Source: Kitasatospora viridis (GTDB lineage: Bacteria; Actinomycetota; Actinomycetes; Streptomycetales; Streptomycetaceae). Taken from it: DNA of 64,000 nt. Positions 1 to 8,670 of this stretch are shown here, piece by piece (positions within the stretch are counted from its first letter, which is position 1; every line of letters begins with the position of its first letter). A program made the position numbers and the translations under genes. A model generated the notes under the pieces. The model made no database searches. It worked only from the letters and a program-made list of their open reading frames with translations, and was not told the origin of the DNA. The stretch covers positions 248,001-312,000 of the forward strand of contig NZ_VIWT01000003.1 in assembly GCF_007829815.1 (NCBI RefSeq), read 5' to 3'.

Positions 1-25
1 CACCCTCGCCCCCGGAGCGACCACG

Positions 26-835
26 ATGCACCTGACCCGCGGCGCCCGCCTCGCCCTGCGCCTGGCCACCGGACTCGGCCTGACCGTGCTCTACCTGCCG
101 CTGCTGGTCGTGCTGGTCAACTCCGTCAACGCCTCGCGCTCCTTCGCCTGGCCGCCCACCGGCTTCACCCTGCACTGGTGGGCGGTCGCCTGGCAGCAGC
201 CCGGACTGCGCGCGGCCCTGTGGACCTCGGTCCGGGCCGGCCTGGGCGCGACGGCGGTGGCCCTGCTGCTCGGCAGCATGGCCGCGTTCGCCGCCACCCG
301 CTACCGCTTCTTCGGACGGCAGACGGTCTCCTTCCTGCTGATCCTGCCGATCGCCCTGCCGGGCATCGTCACCGGCATCGCCCTGAACGCCGCCTTCCGC
401 ACCGTGCTGACACCCCTCGGGATCGGCTTCGGCCTGTCCACGGTGATCATCGGCCACGCCACCTTCTGCATCGTCGTGGTCTTCAACAACGTGTCGGCCC
501 GGCTGCGGAGGCTGCCGGCGAGCGGCGAGGAGGCCTCGGCCGACCTGGGCGCGCACACCTTCCAGACCTTCTGGCACGTGACGCTCCCGGCCGTGCGCGG
601 AGCCCTCCTCGCGGGCGCGCTGCTGGCCTTCGCGCTCTCCTTCGACGAGATCGTGGTGACCACCTTCACCGCGGGCCCGGGCACCCAGACCCTGCCGCTC
701 TGGATCTTCGACAACCTGGCCCGCCCCAACCAGGGCCCGGTCGTCAACGTGGTCGCGTCCGCGCTGATCGTCCTCGCCGCGCTGCCGGTGTACTTGGCGC
801 ACCGGATGAGCGCGCCGGCGGGCGGGACGGGCTGA
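26..835 (+). CDS. ABC transporter permease, PotC/spermidine-putrescine type
   Basis: 269-aa inner-membrane permease subunit of a binding-protein-dependent importer, most like the PotC half of polyamine transporters. About six hydrophobic segments are visible, the first at residues 10-33. The cytoplasmic EAA loop that contacts the ATPase is present (EASADLGA near residue 170, followed by FWHVTLP), and the FDEIVVTTF stretch after it is typical of PotC. It is the last gene of an operon whose ATPase, binding protein and PotB partner should lie left of the window. The start is the first ATG of the window in frame; upstream sequence is too short to judge a ribosome site. Polyamine specificity is family-level inference. 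Confidence 0.85.
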   Translation: MHLTRGARLALRLATGLGLTVLYLPLLVVLVNSVNASRSFAWPPTGFTLHWWAVAWQQPGLRAALWTSVRAGLGATAVALLLGSMAAFAATRYRFFGRQTVSFLLILPIALPGIVTGIALNAAFRTVLTPLGIGFGLSTVIIGHATFCIVVVFNNVSARLRRLPASGEEASADLGAHTFQTFWHVTLPAVRGALLAGALLAFALSFDEIVVTTFTAGPGTQTLPLWIFDNLARPNQGPVVNVVASALIVLAALPVYLAHRMSAPAGGTG

Positions 836-848
836 CGGTCACTCAGCC
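830..848. terminator. Hairpin over two convergent stop codons
   Basis: GGCTGA (830-835) pairs with TCAGCC (843-848) around a 7-nt loop. The stem contains the stop codons of both convergent neighbours, so it could terminate both. It is only 6 bp and has no T run. Confidence 0.35.
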
Positions 849-1280
849 GAGCAGGTGCGCCAGCGCCCGGCCGAACACCACTCGCCCCGACCCGGCCAGC
901 AGCGGGTCCACAACCCCGGGCAGGCCCGCGACCGAGATGTCCTCCGTCCACACCACCTCGCTGCCCCCGCCCGAGGGCAGCTGCCGGACCGTCAGGACCG
1001 CCCAGCCGCGCACGACGCGGCCGCGCTTCTCCAGGCGGCACACGCCGTCCCGGCCCGGGGCCGGGGGCACCGACTCGACGATCTCCATCGGGTCGTCGAA
1101 GGCCCAGCGCCCCACCCCGGTCCGGGCCAGCACGAGGTCACCCGCCTGCCGGCCGGTGCCACGGGCGACGCGGACCTCGGTGAACGGGATCCGGTCGCCG
1201 TGGCGGGGCCAGTCGGTGAGGCGGTTCCAGCAGGTGTCGGCGGGGAGCGGTGAACGGCGGGTCAGGACGAATCGGGCCAC
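843..1280 (-). CDS. SRPBCC (START/Bet v1-like) family protein
   Basis: 145-aa cytoplasmic protein with the layout of Streptomyces polyketide-cyclase/SRPBCC proteins: an N-terminal strand (MARFVLTRRSPL), a Trp-containing helix (CWNRLTDWPRHGDRIP), then alternating strands and a long C-terminal helix (VVDPLLAGSGRVVFGRALAHLL). The fold binds hydrophobic ligands; no catalytic residue can be assigned. It is convergent with the permease and lies 40 bp downstream of the stop of the exporter permease gene, so it may be at the end of that operon. Function unknown. Confidence 0.75.
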   Translation of the reverse strand: MARFVLTRRSPLPADTCWNRLTDWPRHGDRIPFTEVRVARGTGRQAGDLVLARTGVGRWAFDDPMEIVESVPPAPGRDGVCRLEKRGRVVRGWAVLTVRQLPSGGGSEVVWTEDISVAGLPGVVDPLLAGSGRVVFGRALAHLLG

Positions 1281-1320
1281 AGGCGATCATAGGCATCCGG
1301 CCGGCCGCCGTGGGCGCGGC

Positions 1321-2694
1321 TCAGCCGTGCAGCAGGTCGACGTTGCCGTCGAACTGCCAGAGCGGGTTCGGCACCGCCTGCCCGCCGATGACGATCAGGA
1401 AGTACCCGTTCACCTGGACCGGTCCGTCCCCGTCGGCGGTGTAGCGCCCGTTCGCGGCGACGTCGAGCTGGTAGATGGCCTGGGCGGTGGAGTTGTAGCC
1501 GGGGACGTTCCAGGAGACGGTGCAGCGCCAGTCGGCGCCCGAGCCCTCCTGCGCGCCGAGTCCCTCGCTCTTGTCGCAGGCGGCAGTCGCCTGCAACTGC
1601 GCCTGGATGACGGGCGGCTGGCGCATCTCGGCCTGTTGGCGCTGGTAGAGGTTGGCGAAGGCGGTGGCCACCGAGCGCTGCACCTTGTCCTGGGTGATGC
1701 CGGAACCGCCCGCGCCGGTCGTCACGGCGACCAGGCCGATGGTGGCGGCCAGCAGGCCGGCCAGCGGGAGGACGCCGATGGTCAGCACGCGGCGTCCGGC
1801 ACCGTCGTTGTTGAGGTTGGTGAAGTCCCGGCGCAGGAACAGCAGGTAGGCCAGGGCCGTCGCGACGACCGCCCACACCAGGCTGACCGCGATGCCGATC
1901 AGCAGCGGACCGGGTTGCCGGGGAGCGGTGAAGAGGCCGTTCCAGGAGATGAAGGCGTAGCCGGGCAGCGCCAGGCGCACGGCGACCGGCAGCGGCAGCA
2001 TCTGGGCGAGCTGCATCCCGAGGGCGGCGAGCATGGGCAGCAGCAGGCCCATCGGGGAGCGGCCCAGGGCGATGGAGCCGAGCAGCCCGATGGCCGCGAG
2101 GGCGAGGGTGGGCGCCAGCGCGCAGAGCCAGGCCAGCAGGACGTCGCCGGCCGCGGCGGAGCCGGTAAGCAGGTGGCCGTCCAGCCCGACCAGCGGCTGG
2201 TTGCCCTCCGCGAGCAGCCCCCCGGCGATGCCGGAGAACGCCAGGCCCGCGACGAGCAGCCCGATCACGGTGAGGCTGGCGATCGCCTTGGCCGCGAAGA
2301 TCCGCTGGTACGAGCGGACGGTGACGAGCAGGTGGCGCCAGGTGCCGAGCCGGTCCTCGGAGGCGAAGACGTCGCCGGCGACCATCGAGGTGACCAGCGG
2401 CAGCGCCCAGGTGCCTGCGACGCCGAGCACCACCAGCGACCCGGCCCAGCCGGTGGCGTGCATCCACCGGCCGAACAGGGTGTCCGAGGGCAGGGTGCTC
2501 TGCTGGTCGATCGCGAAGACCAGCAGGCCCGGGCCGAGCCAGCAGAGCAGCAGCAGCAGGCGGACCCGCCAGGCGGAGAACTGCTTGACCAGCTCCATCC
2601 GCAGGATCCGGCCGACCGGAACCGGATGCCTGCCCGGCGTCCCGGCCGAGGCCCCGGCTCCGGCGGTGGGGGTGTCGGCGACGGTCGCGCTCAT
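1321..2694 (-). CDS. ABC-2 type exporter permease with C-terminal extracytoplasmic domain
   Basis: 457-aa membrane protein overlapping the upstream ATPase gene by 4 nt (ATGA), so the two form one exporter. The N-terminal Thr/Pro/Ala stretch is followed by a first membrane span near residues 45-65 and about six spans to residue ~340. Unusually, the last ~115 residues are hydrophilic, contain a Cys pair, and look like a folded domain outside the membrane. Substrate cannot be read from sequence; a drug or lipid exporter is possible. Confidence 0.82.
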   Translation of the reverse strand: MSATVADTPTAGAGASAGTPGRHPVPVGRILRMELVKQFSAWRVRLLLLLCWLGPGLLVFAIDQQSTLPSDTLFGRWMHATGWAGSLVVLGVAGTWALPLVTSMVAGDVFASEDRLGTWRHLLVTVRSYQRIFAAKAIASLTVIGLLVAGLAFSGIAGGLLAEGNQPLVGLDGHLLTGSAAAGDVLLAWLCALAPTLALAAIGLLGSIALGRSPMGLLLPMLAALGMQLAQMLPLPVAVRLALPGYAFISWNGLFTAPRQPGPLLIGIAVSLVWAVVATALAYLLFLRRDFTNLNNDGAGRRVLTIGVLPLAGLLAATIGLVAVTTGAGGSGITQDKVQRSVATAFANLYQRQQAEMRQPPVIQAQLQATAACDKSEGLGAQEGSGADWRCTVSWNVPGYNSTAQAIYQLDVAANGRYTADGDGPVQVNGYFLIVIGGQAVPNPLWQFDGNVDLLHG

Positions 2695-3650
2695 CGGTCG
2701 GCCTCCTGTCGGGTGATGGCCGCGGGGTCGGTCAGCGCGAGGAAGGCGGCCTCCAGCGGCGAGACGACGGGCGCCAACTCCCGCACGGCGATGTCCCCGC
2801 GCACCAGCCGGGCCACGAGCTCGTCCATGGCCGCCACCCGCGCGCGCACCACGATGACGTCGGTGTCCGGTCGCGCGGCGGCGTCGTCGCCTTCGAGGAT
2901 CGTCACACCGGGCGTGCCGGCCGCGACCGTGCGGGCGCCCGCCGGATCCGAGGCCCGCAGCCGGTGGTCGAGTTCGCGGTTCTCGTCGGAGAGCTTCGCC
3001 ACCGGGCCGGAGAAGACCACGCGCCCGGTGGACAGGATGGTGACCTCGGGGCAGAGCGCCTCCAGGTCGTCCATCCGGTGGCTGGACAGGACGACGGTGG
3101 TGCCGTCGGCCGCGAGCCGGCGCAGCACGCCGTGCACGTGCTTCTTGCCGGCCGGGTCCAGGCCGTTGGAGGGCTCGTCGAGCACCAGCAGGCGCGGCCC
3201 GGTCAGCACGGCCGCGGCCAGGCCGAGGCGCTGGCGCATGCCCAGGGAGAAGCCGCGGACCTTGTGGTCGGCGGCCCCGGTGAGTCCGACCTGCTCCAGC
3301 GCCTCGTCGATCCGCGCGGCCGGCACGTCGAAGCTCAGCGCGGCGACGGTGGCGAGGTTCTGCCGGGCGGTGAGGGTGGGGTAGAGCCCGGGCCCGTCGA
3401 CGAACCCGGAGACGCCGTCGGGCGCGGCCAGCCCGCGTCCCAGGGGCGTGCCGAGGATCTCCAGGCTGCCCTCGTCGGCGACGGCCAGGCCCAGGAGCAG
3501 GCCGAGCAGCGTGGTCTTGCCGGCGCCGTTCGGGCCGACCAGGCCGTGGATCTGACCCTGGGTGATGCTCACATCGACGTGGTCGAGCGCGACGACGTCA
3601 CCGAAGACCTTGGTGATGCCGCGGCCGCGCACCGCTACTGGTGTTTCCAT
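2691..3650 (-). CDS. ABC transporter ATP-binding protein
   Basis: 319-aa ATPase with Walker A GPNGAGKTT, signature FSLGMRQRLG, Walker B LLVLDEP and the switch His in VVLSSHRM. It pairs with the overlapping ABC-2 permease gene. I start at the ATG at 3650 (METPVAVRG), which begins the conserved fold; the open frame extends upstream to 3725 but that part runs through a terminator-like hairpin. Two copies of ATCCGTCC lie just before the start. The C-terminal ~90 residues are the variable exporter-specific extension. Confidence 0.88.
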   Translation of the reverse strand: METPVAVRGRGITKVFGDVVALDHVDVSITQGQIHGLVGPNGAGKTTLLGLLLGLAVADEGSLEILGTPLGRGLAAPDGVSGFVDGPGLYPTLTARQNLATVAALSFDVPAARIDEALEQVGLTGAADHKVRGFSLGMRQRLGLAAAVLTGPRLLVLDEPSNGLDPAGKKHVHGVLRRLAADGTTVVLSSHRMDDLEALCPEVTILSTGRVVFSGPVAKLSDENRELDHRLRASDPAGARTVAAGTPGVTILEGDDAAARPDTDVIVVRARVAAMDELVARLVRGDIAVRELAPVVSPLEAAFLALTDPAAITRQEADR

Positions 3651-3680
3651 CCGTCCATCCGTCCCTCGGCTGGTTCTGAA

Positions 3681-3716
3681 GCGCCGGGTGGCGCACCGCG
3701 GTGCACCACCCGGCGC
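3681..3716. terminator. Strong hairpin terminator after the phosphoesterase gene
   Basis: GCGCCGGGTGG (3681-3691) pairs perfectly with CCACCCGGCGC (3706-3716), and the inner GCACC/GGTGC adds five more pairs after one mismatch. It sits 32 bp beyond the stop of the minus-strand phosphoesterase gene and ahead of the exporter operon, so it most likely separates the two. Confidence 0.7.
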
Positions 3717-3747
3717 CTGTCTCACGATCGGTCAGGTCGCAGCGGGC

Positions 3748-6492
3748 TCAGCCGACGTTCATCGCGGTGTCGTCGAGCACGAACGAGGTCTGGTACTCCG
3801 AGTCCTCGGAGCCGGTGAACTTCAGCGTCACCTGCTGCCCGGCGTACGCGCCGAGGTTGAAGGTGTGCTGCGCGTACCCGGTGTTGTGGTTGAGGTTGGA
3901 GTAGGTGGCCAGGGTGCCGAGGACGGTGCCGGAGCTGTTCAGCACCTGCACCTTGAGGGTGTCGTAGGCGGTGGTGGTGGAGGTCTCGGCCGTGTTGATG
4001 TGCAGCCAGTAGCTGAAGTTGTAGGTGCTGCAGCCGCTGGGCAGGGTGACGCTCTGGGACAGGGTGTCGGTGGTGGTCTTGCCCCAGCCGTCGAGCCAGG
4101 CGTCCCAACTGCCGCTGTGCGCCGGTTCGGAGCTGCTGCTGTTGATCACCTGGACGGGGCTGTGGGTCGAGGTCACGGTCCACGGCGCGGGGTTGGAACT
4201 GCCGTTCTCGAAGCCCGGGTTGCCGAGCAGCTGCGCCGCCTGGCAGCTGGTGCCGGTGGGGGTGGCGGACGCCTCGTTGCTCTGCGCCCCCTCGCCCACG
4301 CCGTTCACCGCGGTGACGGTGTAGTAGTAGGTCTGACCGGCCGTCAGCCCGGTGTCGGTGCACGAGGTCACCGCGCCCAGGCCGCTGCAGCCGCCGCTGG
4401 TCAGCAGCGTCTCGCCGCCGCTGGCGGTGCCGCGGTACACCTTGTACGAGGTGACGTTCTCGCCGCCGGTGTTGGCCGGTGGCGTCCAGCTGAGCGCGAC
4501 CTGTCCGGTGCCGGCCGTGCCCGTCAGGCCGGTGGGCGCGCCCGGGACCGTCGCGGCGATCGGATCGGCCGTGATGCTCACCGTGGAGGTCGCGGTGTTG
4601 GCGGGCGAGGCGCTGTCGGTGACGGTCAGCGTCGCGGTGTAGGTGCCCGCGGTGCTGTAGGTGTGGCTCGGGCTCTGGCCGGTGCCGGTGGTGCCGTCAC
4701 CGAAGTTCCAGCTGTAGGTGTACCCGGGGGTGCCGCCGGTGCCGGTGCCGGTGAAGGCGACGTTCAGCGGGACTTGGCCGGAGGTCGGGGTGGCCGAGGC
4801 GCTGGCCGCCAGCGGGTTGCCGACGGCGTTGACCGTCGTGGTCACCTGCGAGGTCGCGGTGTTGGCGGGCGAGGCGCTGTCGGTGACGGTCAGCGTCGCG
4901 GTGTAGGTGCCGGCGGCGGTGTAGGTGTGGCTCGGGTTCTGGCTCGTGGAGGTCGACCCATCACCCAAGTTCCAGCTGTACGTGTAAGGCGCCGTGCCGC
5001 CGGTGGCCGAGCCGGTGAAGTTCTCCGTCAGCGGCGCGTTGCCGGTGGTCGGGGAACCCGTGGCGCTCGCGGACAGCGGGGTCGAGCCCTGCACCCAGAA
5101 GTCCTCCAGCGGGTCGCCGAGCGCGGCCTGGTCGGCCGTGGTCATCGGGAAGGTGGAGGCGCCGAGGTTGTCGTTCGGGTCGATGACGCCGGAGTGCACG
5201 TTCTGCATCGTGCGCTCCATCGCCGCGAGCACGTTGGCCGTGTTGTAGGCCACGTGCGAGACGTAGTGCTGCTTGACGTAGGCCGGGTTGCCGATCACCA
5301 GCAGCGGCACCCGGTAGGTGTTGCTGACGTGGTCGGAGCCGTTGCTGCCGTTCTGGGTGTCGTCCTCGGTGACGACGATCAGGGTGTTGTCCTTGTACGT
5401 CGGGTTCGTCATGATCGAGTTGACGATGTTGTTCGTCGCCGTGTCGTTGCCCGGGATGTCCTGGTAGGTGCCCGGGTGGTCGTTGAACAGCTCGACGTAG
5501 TTGTAGGACGGCATCCCGTAGGTGTTGATGAAGTTCAGGTAGTCGTTGGAGATCGTGCTGTCGGGCAGGCTCTGGTTCTGGCAGGTGTACTCGTTGGTGT
5601 GCAGCTCTTCGGGGATGTTGGTGCCGGGGCGGTTCGGCGGGAGCACCTCGACCTTGCCGTCGGCCGGGTTCTTCCAGTAGCCGCTACCGCTGTTGAGCAT
5701 CCAGTAGATGTCGCCGTTGACGATCATCGAGTACGGGCTGGTGCCGCTGCTGGTGCCGGACGGCGCCGTGCAGGCGTTGGTGCCCTCGTCGGTCGGGCCG
5801 TCGTCGCTCTGCAGGAAGCGGTCGAACTGCGTGCCGTTGGCCGGGTACGACTGCTGCTGGTTGCTGGACGAGGACTGCCCCGAGAACATGTACCAGTGGT
5901 TGGGGCCGGACGGCGGCTGGACGCCGGTGCTGTACGAGTCGGACAGCGAGTAGGTCTTGGCCAGCGAGTGCAGGTCCGGCACCGAGCTGATGTGGTTGGT
6001 GCTCTCCACCTGGCCGTTGCAGCCCGCGGCGATCGTGGTCGCGCAGTCGCCGAGGTAGTCGTCGAAGGTGTGGTTCTCCCGGTAGATCACCACGAAGTGC
6101 TGGAACGGCGGGAAGTACGGCGCCGTCGGGTTCACCGCCGCGGTGGGCTCGCCCACCACCGTCTGGTGGCCGCCGACCGTCTGCATGACGCTCTTGTCGG
6201 TGATCCCGAAGTCCTTGGGCTGCGGGAACTTCGTGAACTCCACGCCCGGTGCGGCGAACTTGGCGCCGGTGCAGTCCATGTCGTCGGGCTTGTAGGTCAT
6301 CGGCCGCTGGCCGACGGGCAGGTTCTTGGCGTTCGGGTTGACGGTCGCCGGGTTGAAGCCCCTCAGGGTGCAGGAGCCGAGGCCGCTGGCCGGGTGCTTC
6401 GCGACCCCCTGGGCCGCGGCCAGGGAGCCACCGCCCAGGGCGACGGCCGCGAGCATGGCTACGCTCGCGGATCTCTTCTTCCACTTCCTCAT
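3748..6492 (-). CDS. Secreted phosphoesterase (PF04185, phospholipase C/acid phosphatase family) with PKD, Fn3 and CBM-like tail
   Basis: 914-aa exported enzyme. Residues 1-27 are a Sec signal peptide (basic MRKWKKR, then a hydrophobic core). Residues ~130-470 carry phosphoesterase motifs: YRENHTFDDYLG, GPNHWYMFSGQ and VVTEDDTQNGSNGSDH. Two PKD domains follow (each with YSWNxGDG and SHTYxxAGTYTATLTV), then a fibronectin type III domain (VPGAPTGLTGT to SNEASATPTG), then a ~150-aa beta-rich module beginning LGNPGFENGSS that resembles a carbohydrate-binding domain. The likely role is extracellular hydrolysis of phosphate esters. The signal peptide is not twin-arginine, unlike many phospholipase C relatives. 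It is a single-gene unit ending at a strong hairpin. Confidence 0.85.
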   Translation of the reverse strand: MRKWKKRSASVAMLAAVALGGGSLAAAQGVAKHPASGLGSCTLRGFNPATVNPNAKNLPVGQRPMTYKPDDMDCTGAKFAAPGVEFTKFPQPKDFGITDKSVMQTVGGHQTVVGEPTAAVNPTAPYFPPFQHFVVIYRENHTFDDYLGDCATTIAAGCNGQVESTNHISSVPDLHSLAKTYSLSDSYSTGVQPPSGPNHWYMFSGQSSSSNQQQSYPANGTQFDRFLQSDDGPTDEGTNACTAPSGTSSGTSPYSMIVNGDIYWMLNSGSGYWKNPADGKVEVLPPNRPGTNIPEELHTNEYTCQNQSLPDSTISNDYLNFINTYGMPSYNYVELFNDHPGTYQDIPGNDTATNNIVNSIMTNPTYKDNTLIVVTEDDTQNGSNGSDHVSNTYRVPLLVIGNPAYVKQHYVSHVAYNTANVLAAMERTMQNVHSGVIDPNDNLGASTFPMTTADQAALGDPLEDFWVQGSTPLSASATGSPTTGNAPLTENFTGSATGGTAPYTYSWNLGDGSTSTSQNPSHTYTAAGTYTATLTVTDSASPANTATSQVTTTVNAVGNPLAASASATPTSGQVPLNVAFTGTGTGGTPGYTYSWNFGDGTTGTGQSPSHTYSTAGTYTATLTVTDSASPANTATSTVSITADPIAATVPGAPTGLTGTAGTGQVALSWTPPANTGGENVTSYKVYRGTASGGETLLTSGGCSGLGAVTSCTDTGLTAGQTYYYTVTAVNGVGEGAQSNEASATPTGTSCQAAQLLGNPGFENGSSNPAPWTVTSTHSPVQVINSSSSEPAHSGSWDAWLDGWGKTTTDTLSQSVTLPSGCSTYNFSYWLHINTAETSTTTAYDTLKVQVLNSSGTVLGTLATYSNLNHNTGYAQHTFNLGAYAGQQVTLKFTGSEDSEYQTSFVLDDTAMNVG
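4586..4647. repeat. 62-bp direct repeat, copy 1, encoding the end of PKD domain 2
   Basis: Identical at the DNA level to 4850-4911 (offset 264 bp, 88 codons). Both copies encode the same PKD C-terminal strand and linker. Complete identity over 62 bp, including third positions, while the domains differ elsewhere, points to recent duplication or gene conversion. Confidence 0.85.
4850..4911. repeat. 62-bp direct repeat, copy 2, encoding the end of PKD domain 1
   Basis: Second identical copy of the segment at 4586-4647; see that entry. Confidence 0.85.
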
Positions 6493-6668
6493 GGATCAGT
6501 CTCCACTCAGTGACGGTGCATGGTCAGGGTGACTGCCGTCGTATGGTCAGTGCGATCCGGGAACCGGGCAAGTAGATGCGCGTAGATTTCTCGCCGAGCG
6601 GGGTCTTTTCGTCCGTCATTCGCCAACTGTTGCCCCGAGGTTCGGCGCTCGGGCCCGGATCTCGGAGC

Positions 6669-6707
6669 CCGGAGCCCGGAGCCCTCGGCGAGGGGCCCGG
6701 ACTCCGG
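6669..6707. terminator. Imperfect 16-bp hairpin after the metallophosphoesterase gene
   Basis: The left arm (6669-6684) and right arm (6692-6707) match in 13 of 16 positions around a 7-nt loop. It lies 19 bp past the stop of the minus-strand metallophosphoesterase gene. The left arm is part of a short tandem array of CGGAGCC units, which explains some of the symmetry. Confidence 0.5.
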
Positions 6708-6725
6708 ACGGCCGCGCGCGCCGCC

Positions 6726-8468
6726 TCAGCGGCTCGGCTTGGCCAGCAGCAGCTCGGTGTTGTGGTCGAGCGCGGTGCCGAGCTTGGCCGCCGGCTTGGC
6801 GAACGGGTCGTTGTAGGACAACTCCCGGTAGAGCGCGGCCAGGTTGGCGTCCGAGGTGTCGTCGAAGCTCGTCGCGTAGGGGGCGGCGGACTCGATCAGC
6901 GTGGTGAACAGCGACAGGGTGCCGTCGCCGTTGTCGGCGAGTTCGATGATCCGGGCGTGCTGCGGGAAGTCGATGTGCGAGGCCGTGTTGACCTCCCAGA
7001 ACGACCGCTCGGGAACGGCGTGGCCGTGCGCGGTGATCTGGTTGGTGTGGGTGTGGCCGTTCACCCAGGCGACCACGTTCGGGTAGCGCTGGAGCAGGGC
7101 GACCAGCTCCGCGCCGTTGTGGCGCCGCTCGAAGATGTTGCGGGGGTCGAGCAGCAGGTTGCCCATGGTGGTGCTGGTGTGGTGGCTGAACACCACGATG
7201 TAGTCACCACCCGGACCGCCGTTCACCGCCTTGCCGCTGGTGTCGTACCAGTGGCCACTGTGCTCCTGCAAGCGCTGCTCCAGCCAGTGCAGTTGGGCGG
7301 TGCCGATCGAACCGTCCGCCCAGCCGGCCGTGTTGGTGGTGTCCAGGCTGATGCCGACCACCCCGTCCGAGATCGGGAAGGTGTAGTAGAGCTCGCCGCT
7401 GGCGGCGGCGTCGGCGGTGAAGCCGTGGCCGTACGGGCCGGGGCCGGTGACGGCGGGGTCGAGGTGGGCCCGGGCGAAGCTCTTCGGGGTGAACGGCTTG
7501 CGCCGGTCGTCCGAGGTGACCTGCCGCACCACGCTGGCGTCGCCCAGCAGTTGGCCGACCTTCAGCAGCGCGCCCGCCGGATCGGTCTTGAACTGGGCGA
7601 AGATCTGCGCCGCGTCGGCCGCGTTGACGCCTTCGAGCTTGCGGTTGCCGGTGTAGATGTCGTTGACCAGGCCGAGGTCGGGCAGGGTGCCGACGATGCT
7701 GTCGTCGTGGTTGCCGACCGTGGTGTACCACGGGGTCGCCAGGCCGGGCGCCCGGAAGGTGCGGCCGGCGGCGCCCAGGTAGCCGGGGACCTGCGGGAAC
7801 CCGGCCTGCTTGTACACGTCCTGGAAGGCCAGTTCGGGGTTCCAGTAGGCGGGGTCGCCGGAGTTCTGCACGCCCTCGTAGCGGGTCGGGTCGCCGCTGT
7901 TCGGCGTGATCTGGCCTCCGCTCATCACCGTCAGGTACCAGTCCAGCTCGATCTGCTCGTGGTTGTCGGTGTTGTCACCGGTGGTCACCACCAGGCTGAA
8001 CGGCAGGCCGGTGTACGGGCCGGAGCCGAGCGCGTTGACCCGCTCGATCAGCGCCGAGGCACCGCGCACGGTCAGCGCCTCCTGCGGCCGGCACGCGGCG
8101 TCGTCCAGGTGGCCCAGGTACTCGAAGCGCATCGGCGACTCGGTGTCGGTCAGGTGCATGTCAGTGAACTGGACGAAGCTGGCCACCGCCGCCCGGCGGT
8201 CGTCGCGGCCCGCCTGCCCGGCGGCCAGGTCCTGACGCACCACCAGCGGCCAACCGGGGCCCGCCGCCAGCCGCCGGTAGCCGCCCGCGCCGCCACCGGG
8301 GGTGGCCACCTGCTCCAGGGTGGTGCCGCCGATCCGCACGGCCCGACGGGCCGTCAGGTCGAGGGCCCGGTCCAGACCGGCCGCCGAGGCGAAGGGGCTG
8401 CCGATCACGGACAGCGCCGCCCCGGTGGACAGGCCGGCCAGGAACCGCCGGCGGTTGATCGAGGACAT
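6726..8468 (-). CDS. Tat-exported metallophosphoesterase (TIGR03767-like)
   Basis: 580-aa calcineurin-like phosphoesterase. The N-terminus NRRRFLAG is a twin-arginine signal, followed by a hydrophobic core ending near residue 29, so it is folded before export. Metal-binding motifs of the family appear in order: FTDMHLTD, TTGDNTDNHEQ, VGNHDDS, VFSHHTS and NGHTHTNQ. Together these bind a dinuclear metal centre that cleaves phosphomonoesters or diesters. With the adjacent PF04185 enzyme it makes a pair of extracellular phosphate-releasing enzymes, but the genes are separated by a terminator and their own promoters. Substrate unknown. Confidence 0.87.
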   Translation of the reverse strand: MSSINRRRFLAGLSTGAALSVIGSPFASAAGLDRALDLTARRAVRIGGTTLEQVATPGGGAGGYRRLAAGPGWPLVVRQDLAAGQAGRDDRRAAVASFVQFTDMHLTDTESPMRFEYLGHLDDAACRPQEALTVRGASALIERVNALGSGPYTGLPFSLVVTTGDNTDNHEQIELDWYLTVMSGGQITPNSGDPTRYEGVQNSGDPAYWNPELAFQDVYKQAGFPQVPGYLGAAGRTFRAPGLATPWYTTVGNHDDSIVGTLPDLGLVNDIYTGNRKLEGVNAADAAQIFAQFKTDPAGALLKVGQLLGDASVVRQVTSDDRRKPFTPKSFARAHLDPAVTGPGPYGHGFTADAAASGELYYTFPISDGVVGISLDTTNTAGWADGSIGTAQLHWLEQRLQEHSGHWYDTSGKAVNGGPGGDYIVVFSHHTSTTMGNLLLDPRNIFERRHNGAELVALLQRYPNVVAWVNGHTHTNQITAHGHAVPERSFWEVNTASHIDFPQHARIIELADNGDGTLSLFTTLIESAAPYATSFDDTSDANLAALYRELSYNDPFAKPAAKLGTALDHNTELLLAKPSR

Positions 8469-8670
8469 CTGAGTTCCCTTTCGGTTGGCCGACGGCTCCG
8501 CTCCGCGAGCCGCCCGGATGTTACGCGCCAGTAGAACCGGCGCAGCGGTGCCCCGGGAGAACGCCGTGCCAACAGGAGATGACGAGCACTCATATCCGAC
8601 CAGCCGTCGGAACTCCCTTTCCAGCGGGCCCCATCCGTCCAGCCGGGGAGTCGGCGACTACCATCGCGGG

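Noticed and set aside
178..3384. Very long open frames in other frames of the GC-rich region
   Set aside because: Their products are Arg/Pro/Gly-rich without motifs and lie opposite or out of frame with recognised genes; they are a by-product of high GC content, as at many other positions in the window.
3651..3725. Longer N-terminus for the exporter ATPase
   Set aside because: It would translate through the strong hairpin terminator and adds no conserved sequence.
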